Origin: UCB3 sp964415605
GTDB lineage: Bacteria > Chloroflexota > Anaerolineae > Epilineales > Epilineaceae
Reading direction: 5' to 3'
Length of the DNA stretch: 15,648 nt
Assembly: GCA_964415605.1 (NCBI GenBank)
Contig: CAYQBA010000113.1
Span: 1-15,648 of the forward strand
Numbering within the stretch: the first letter of the stretch is position 1; each line of letters starts with the position of its first letter. This document shows positions 15,459-15,648 of this stretch, piece after piece. Below the pieces are notes generated by a model. That model saw only the letters and a program-made list of their open reading frames with translations, was not told the DNA's origin and did not search any database. Both the position numbers and the translations under genes were made by a program.

Positions 15459-15634
15459 GCCCCCCTAACCCCCCAATAATGGGGGGAACTCTCTCATCAA
15501 CCTCATGCAAGATACCGGAAGATGTCATTTGGTCAATGGTATTCTGATGTCCATCCCCGACCAGCCTAAGGTGCGCGAGCACACGCATGCCATCCGCCAG
15601 AGAGTTCCCCCCATTATTGGGGGGTTAGGGGGGC
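15459..15634. mobile_element. MITE-like element with perfect 36-bp terminal inverted repeats
   Basis: The 36 bases at 15459-15494 are the exact reverse complement of 15599-15634. Each arm contains C6-TAA-C6-AATAAT-G6-AACTCTCT (or its complement), and C6-AATAAT-G6 can fold into its own hairpin. The arms enclose 104 bp (15495-15598) that is clearly less GC-rich than the rest of the window. The whole is 176 bp with no transposase, as in a miniature inverted-repeat element. No target-site duplication is obvious at the ends (TTTG on the left, TCTC on the right), so the true borders may be wider and the right one may pass the window edge. Confidence 0.65.
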
Positions 15635-15648
15635 TCTCCCCCCACCCG
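15547..15648 (+). CDS. Possible start of a small hypothetical protein inside the repeat element, runs off window
   Basis: ATG 15547 opens a frame with no stop to the window edge (34 codons): MSIPDQPKVREHTHAIRQ then RVPPIIGGLGGLSPHP. The right repeat arm is read as VPPIIGGLGG. No Shine-Dalgarno is seen; a TGGTATTCT extended -10-like string lies too close to the ATG to serve it. The N-terminal part looks like real protein, but this may be chance. It is listed because the window gives no other start for whatever lies to the right. Confidence 0.25.
   Translation, partial: MSIPDQPKVREHTHAIRQRVPPIIGGLGGLSPHP

Noticed and set aside
15459..15634. Inverted repeat as an intrinsic terminator
   Set aside because: The arms are 36 bp with a 104-bp interior and no T-run; the size and base composition fit a mobile repeat better.

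Overview
The window is very GC-rich DNA with two 100-N scaffold gaps (9041-9140 and 14229-14328), so it is a draft or metagenome scaffold. Several traits point to a Chloroflexota-like bacterium: secreted proteins with long Thr/Pro/Ser linkers followed by a short [VIF]xLP[LR] tail, a DNRLRE-domain protein, a very large multidomain M14 carboxypeptidase, small nucleotidyltransferase modules, and extended -10 or leaderless-looking promoters. This assignment is inferred from protein style; no rRNA or marker gene is present.

Left part, minus strand (1-1626): a glyoxalase-II-like metallo-beta-lactamase hydrolase, then 28 bp later the homocysteine S-methyltransferase domain of a methionine-synthesis enzyme that runs off the left edge. 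A 251-bp divergent promoter region (1627-1877) carries a minus-strand TATAAT only 8 bp from its ATG, a plus-strand TTGACG-N17-TAACAT promoter, and a 14-bp tandem repeat inside an 8-bp inverted repeat.

Centre, plus strand (1878-8958): a secreted 1201-residue M14 metallocarboxypeptidase with beta-sandwich domains and a VYLP tail, a hairpin, a two-gene module (68-aa protein overlapping an AbiEii/DUF6036-like nucleotidyltransferase), a 791-aa fusion of a flavin monooxygenase and an Old Yellow Enzyme reductase (salicylyl-CoA 5-hydroxylase / 2-aminobenzoyl-CoA monooxygenase-reductase type), and a coupled 89-aa protein of unknown function.

Right-centre, plus strand (9141-13687), after gap 1: the C-terminal end of an MNT nucleotidyltransferase, whose stop overlaps the GTG of a DNRLRE secreted protein. 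The first ~14 codons of that gene look like the start of a HepT-like toxin. It is followed 8 bp later by a CPBP intramembrane protease, and then by a secreted beta-propeller/VWA protein whose signal region is paralogous to that of the DNRLRE protein. These three genes form a tight operon and are the best candidate for an undescribed secretion or surface-processing unit.

Right part: a second MNT nucleotidyltransferase, apparently frameshifted near its N terminus, enters gap 2. Beyond it, on the minus strand, are a DUF2237 protein and a two-helix membrane protein. The window ends in a lower-GC element bounded by a perfect 36-bp inverted repeat (15459-15494 / 15599-15634), which resembles a MITE. 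No tRNA, rRNA, CRISPR array or transposase was seen.
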